This document shows positions 34,056 through 35,382 of a stretch of DNA of 35,382 nt, piece by piece. Numbering within the stretch: the stretch's first letter is position 1; every line of letters starts with the position of its first letter. The notes under the pieces were generated by a model that was given only the letters and a program-made list of their open reading frames with translations, had not been told where the DNA came from and made no database searches. Origin of the DNA: Verrucomicrobiota bacterium (GTDB lineage Bacteria > Verrucomicrobiota > Verrucomicrobiia > Limisphaerales > AV2); contig QHNT01000152.1 of the NCBI GenBank assembly GCA_003218515.1, forward strand, positions 1 to 35,382. The letters run 5' to 3'. The position numbers and the translations under genes were made by a program.

Positions 34056-35382
34056 GTGGAACCTCGTTCTTTGACATCCGTTGCCGAAAGCTGCGGCGGC
34101 GAGCTGTTGGGCGATTCGCCATACGCAACGGTAACGCGAGTCTGCAGCGACTCCAGGCAGACGCAACCCGGCGACCTGTTCGTCGCATTGGCCGGAGAGA
34201 AATTCGACGGTCATGATTATTTGAGCGAAGCGGCGCGCAAGGGCGCGGCGGCAGTGATAGCCGAACAAAAAAAAGCTCGGAGCCAGGAGCTCGGTTGCGC
34301 GGTGATCGCCGTCGAGGACACGCGGCAGGCGCTGGGCAAACTGGCCGCCTGTTATCGGCGCGACTTTGATCCTGCCATGATTGCGGTCGGCGGCTCAAAC
34401 GGCAAGACGACAACGAAAGAGTTGCTGGCATCGGTGCTGCGCCAACGGTTCACGACGCTCTGGAGCGAAGCGAGCTTCAACAACGACATCGGCGTGCCGA
34501 TGACCTTGTTGAAATTGGACCGGACGCACCAGGCCGCTGCGCTGGAAGTGGGGACGAACCATCCCGGTGAACTGGCGCCGCTGGTGCGCATGATTGAACC
34601 TCGGTTTGGTGTGATTACCAGCGTCGGGCGCGAGCATTTGGAATTCTTTGGCGACCTGACTGGCGTGGCTGAGGAACAGGGTTGGCTGGCGGAGTTGCTG
34701 CCGCCAGATGGTGCACTCTTTGTCAATGGTGACAGTCCGGACATCGAAAAAATCGTTCGCCGAACGCGGGCGAAAGTGAGCCGAGTGGGATTGGGTTCCG
34801 AAAATGATTGGCGCGCGGTCAAAGTGAAGCCGGACGAGTCAGGCGCGACCTTTCAGGTGAAAACAGCGGACGAAGCAGTTCGCGGCGAGTATCGGGTGAA
34901 TCTTTTGGGCCGGCACCAGATAGTGAATGCCATGCTGGCGGCGGCCGTGGGAACAGAACTGGGTTTGAGGCGCGAAGAAATTCAACACGGCCTGGCCGAG
35001 TGCCAGCCGGCGCCCAGGCGGATGCAGGTCTGGACGGCCAAGGGCGTGCGCGTGCTGGACGACGCCTACAACGCCAACGCCGACTCGATGGTCGCGGCGT
35101 TGGAGACGTTGAAAGAATTTCCGTGCGCCGGCCGACGCGTGGCCGTGCTTGGCGATATGGCGGAACTGGGGGCGCACAGCGCCGAGGCGCACGCGGAAGT
35201 GGGGCGCCGCGCCGCCGAATTGCGCGTGGATCATTTGTTCGCCGTGGGAAAAATGGCGGGTGTGATGGGCGCAGCCGCCCGCGCCGCCGGCTTGATGCGC
35301 GTGATCGAGCTGGGGGAAGTCGAAACCGTAGCAAATGCCGTAAAGCGTTTCGTGAGGCCGGGCGACGTGGTGTTGATCAAGG
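34056..35382 (+). CDS. murF: UDP-MurNAc-tripeptide:D-alanyl-D-alanine ligase, 5' part
   Basis: The gene runs off the window end after 442 codons, nearly its full length. It completes the cytoplasmic precursor by adding D-Ala-D-Ala. GTG at 34056 gives MEPRSLTSVAESCGGELLG, the normal opening of the family. Later landmarks are VCSDSRQTQPGDLFVALAGE, the ATP loop VGGSNGKTTTKELLA, SFNNDIGVPMTLL, ALEVGTNHPGEL, ITSVGREHLEFFG, LLGRHQIVNAMLAAA and VLDDAYNANADSM. The loop has Ser where many MurF proteins have Thr (GTNGKTT), a common variant. It begins 73 bp after murE, the largest gap in the operon. mraY, murD and ftsW would be expected beyond the window. Confidence 0.96.
   Translation, partial: MEPRSLTSVAESCGGELLGDSPYATVTRVCSDSRQTQPGDLFVALAGEKFDGHDYLSEAARKGAAAVIAEQKKARSQELGCAVIAVEDTRQALGKLAACYRRDFDPAMIAVGGSNGKTTTKELLASVLRQRFTTLWSEASFNNDIGVPMTLLKLDRTHQAAALEVGTNHPGELAPLVRMIEPRFGVITSVGREHLEFFGDLTGVAEEQGWLAELLPPDGALFVNGDSPDIEKIVRRTRAKVSRVGLGSENDWRAVKVKPDESGATFQVKTADEAVRGEYRVNLLGRHQIVNAMLAAAVGTELGLRREEIQHGLAECQPAPRRMQVWTAKGVRVLDDAYNANADSMVAALETLKEFPCAGRRVAVLGDMAELGAHSAEAHAEVGRRAAELRVDHLFAVGKMAGVMGAAARAAGLMRVIELGEVETVANAVKRFVRPGDVVLIK

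Overview
The window looks like a chromosomal stretch from a GC-rich, diaminopimelate-type, Gram-negative-like bacterium, most probably a Verrucomicrobiota member of the Pedosphaeraceae/Limisphaerales kind. The reasons are: a TIGR03790-type exported protein, a division and cell-wall (dcw) cluster with an extra gene between mraZ and rsmH that I associate with this phylum, a monofunctional citrate synthase next to sucC/sucD, and intergenic regions full of short degenerate repeats. The phylum call is inference; no rRNA or marker tree is available here. No rRNA, tRNA, CRISPR array, phage module or complete insertion sequence was seen.

Layout. 1-340: 3' end of a Uma2-type gene. 341-707: hairpin repeats. 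708-2244 (-): recN, broken by an internal deletion plus frame change. 2486-4996 (+): an MBL-fold hydrolase and a secreted TIGR03790/TPR protein. 5055-5328: a 274-bp MITE-like element with 31-bp terminal inverted repeats; its TTA target duplication forms the stop codon of the next gene. 5329-6360 (-): a TIM-barrel sugar isomerase/epimerase. 6477-7343 (+): TatD-type nuclease. 7459-17461 (+): ten kilobases made only of phosphorelay genes: a GAF/PAS NarL-type kinase with its LuxR regulator, a single-domain receiver, two hybrid kinases (one ending in HPt) and a receiver with a four-cysteine C-terminal module. 17624-22742 (-): gltA, sucC and sucD, three TCA-cycle genes, with sucC and sucD separated by about 1.8 kb of small accessory and decayed genes. 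22924-24734 (+): amidase and murI. 25081-25623 (+): PduO-type cobalamin adenosyltransferase. 25696-27455 (-): queA and a RibD-C/DHFR-like reductase. 28041 to the end (+): mraZ, a hypothetical gene, rsmH, ftsL-like, ftsI, murE and murF (cut by the window end).

How it fits together. murI and the amidase on one side, and the dcw operon on the other, cover peptidoglycan precursor synthesis, polymerisation and turnover; the DNPR motif in MurE points to meso-diaminopimelate. The dcw operon is preceded by four GTGGG-like boxes spaced exactly 10 bp apart, the expected operator for MraZ. The phosphorelay block has two ATGA overlaps that pair each kinase with its regulator. The most unusual features are the MITE in a stop codon, the decaying island inside the TCA operon, the extra dcw gene, the four-cysteine receiver, and the many short-period (7, 8 and 10 nt) tandem arrays, one of which lies inside the recN reading frame.
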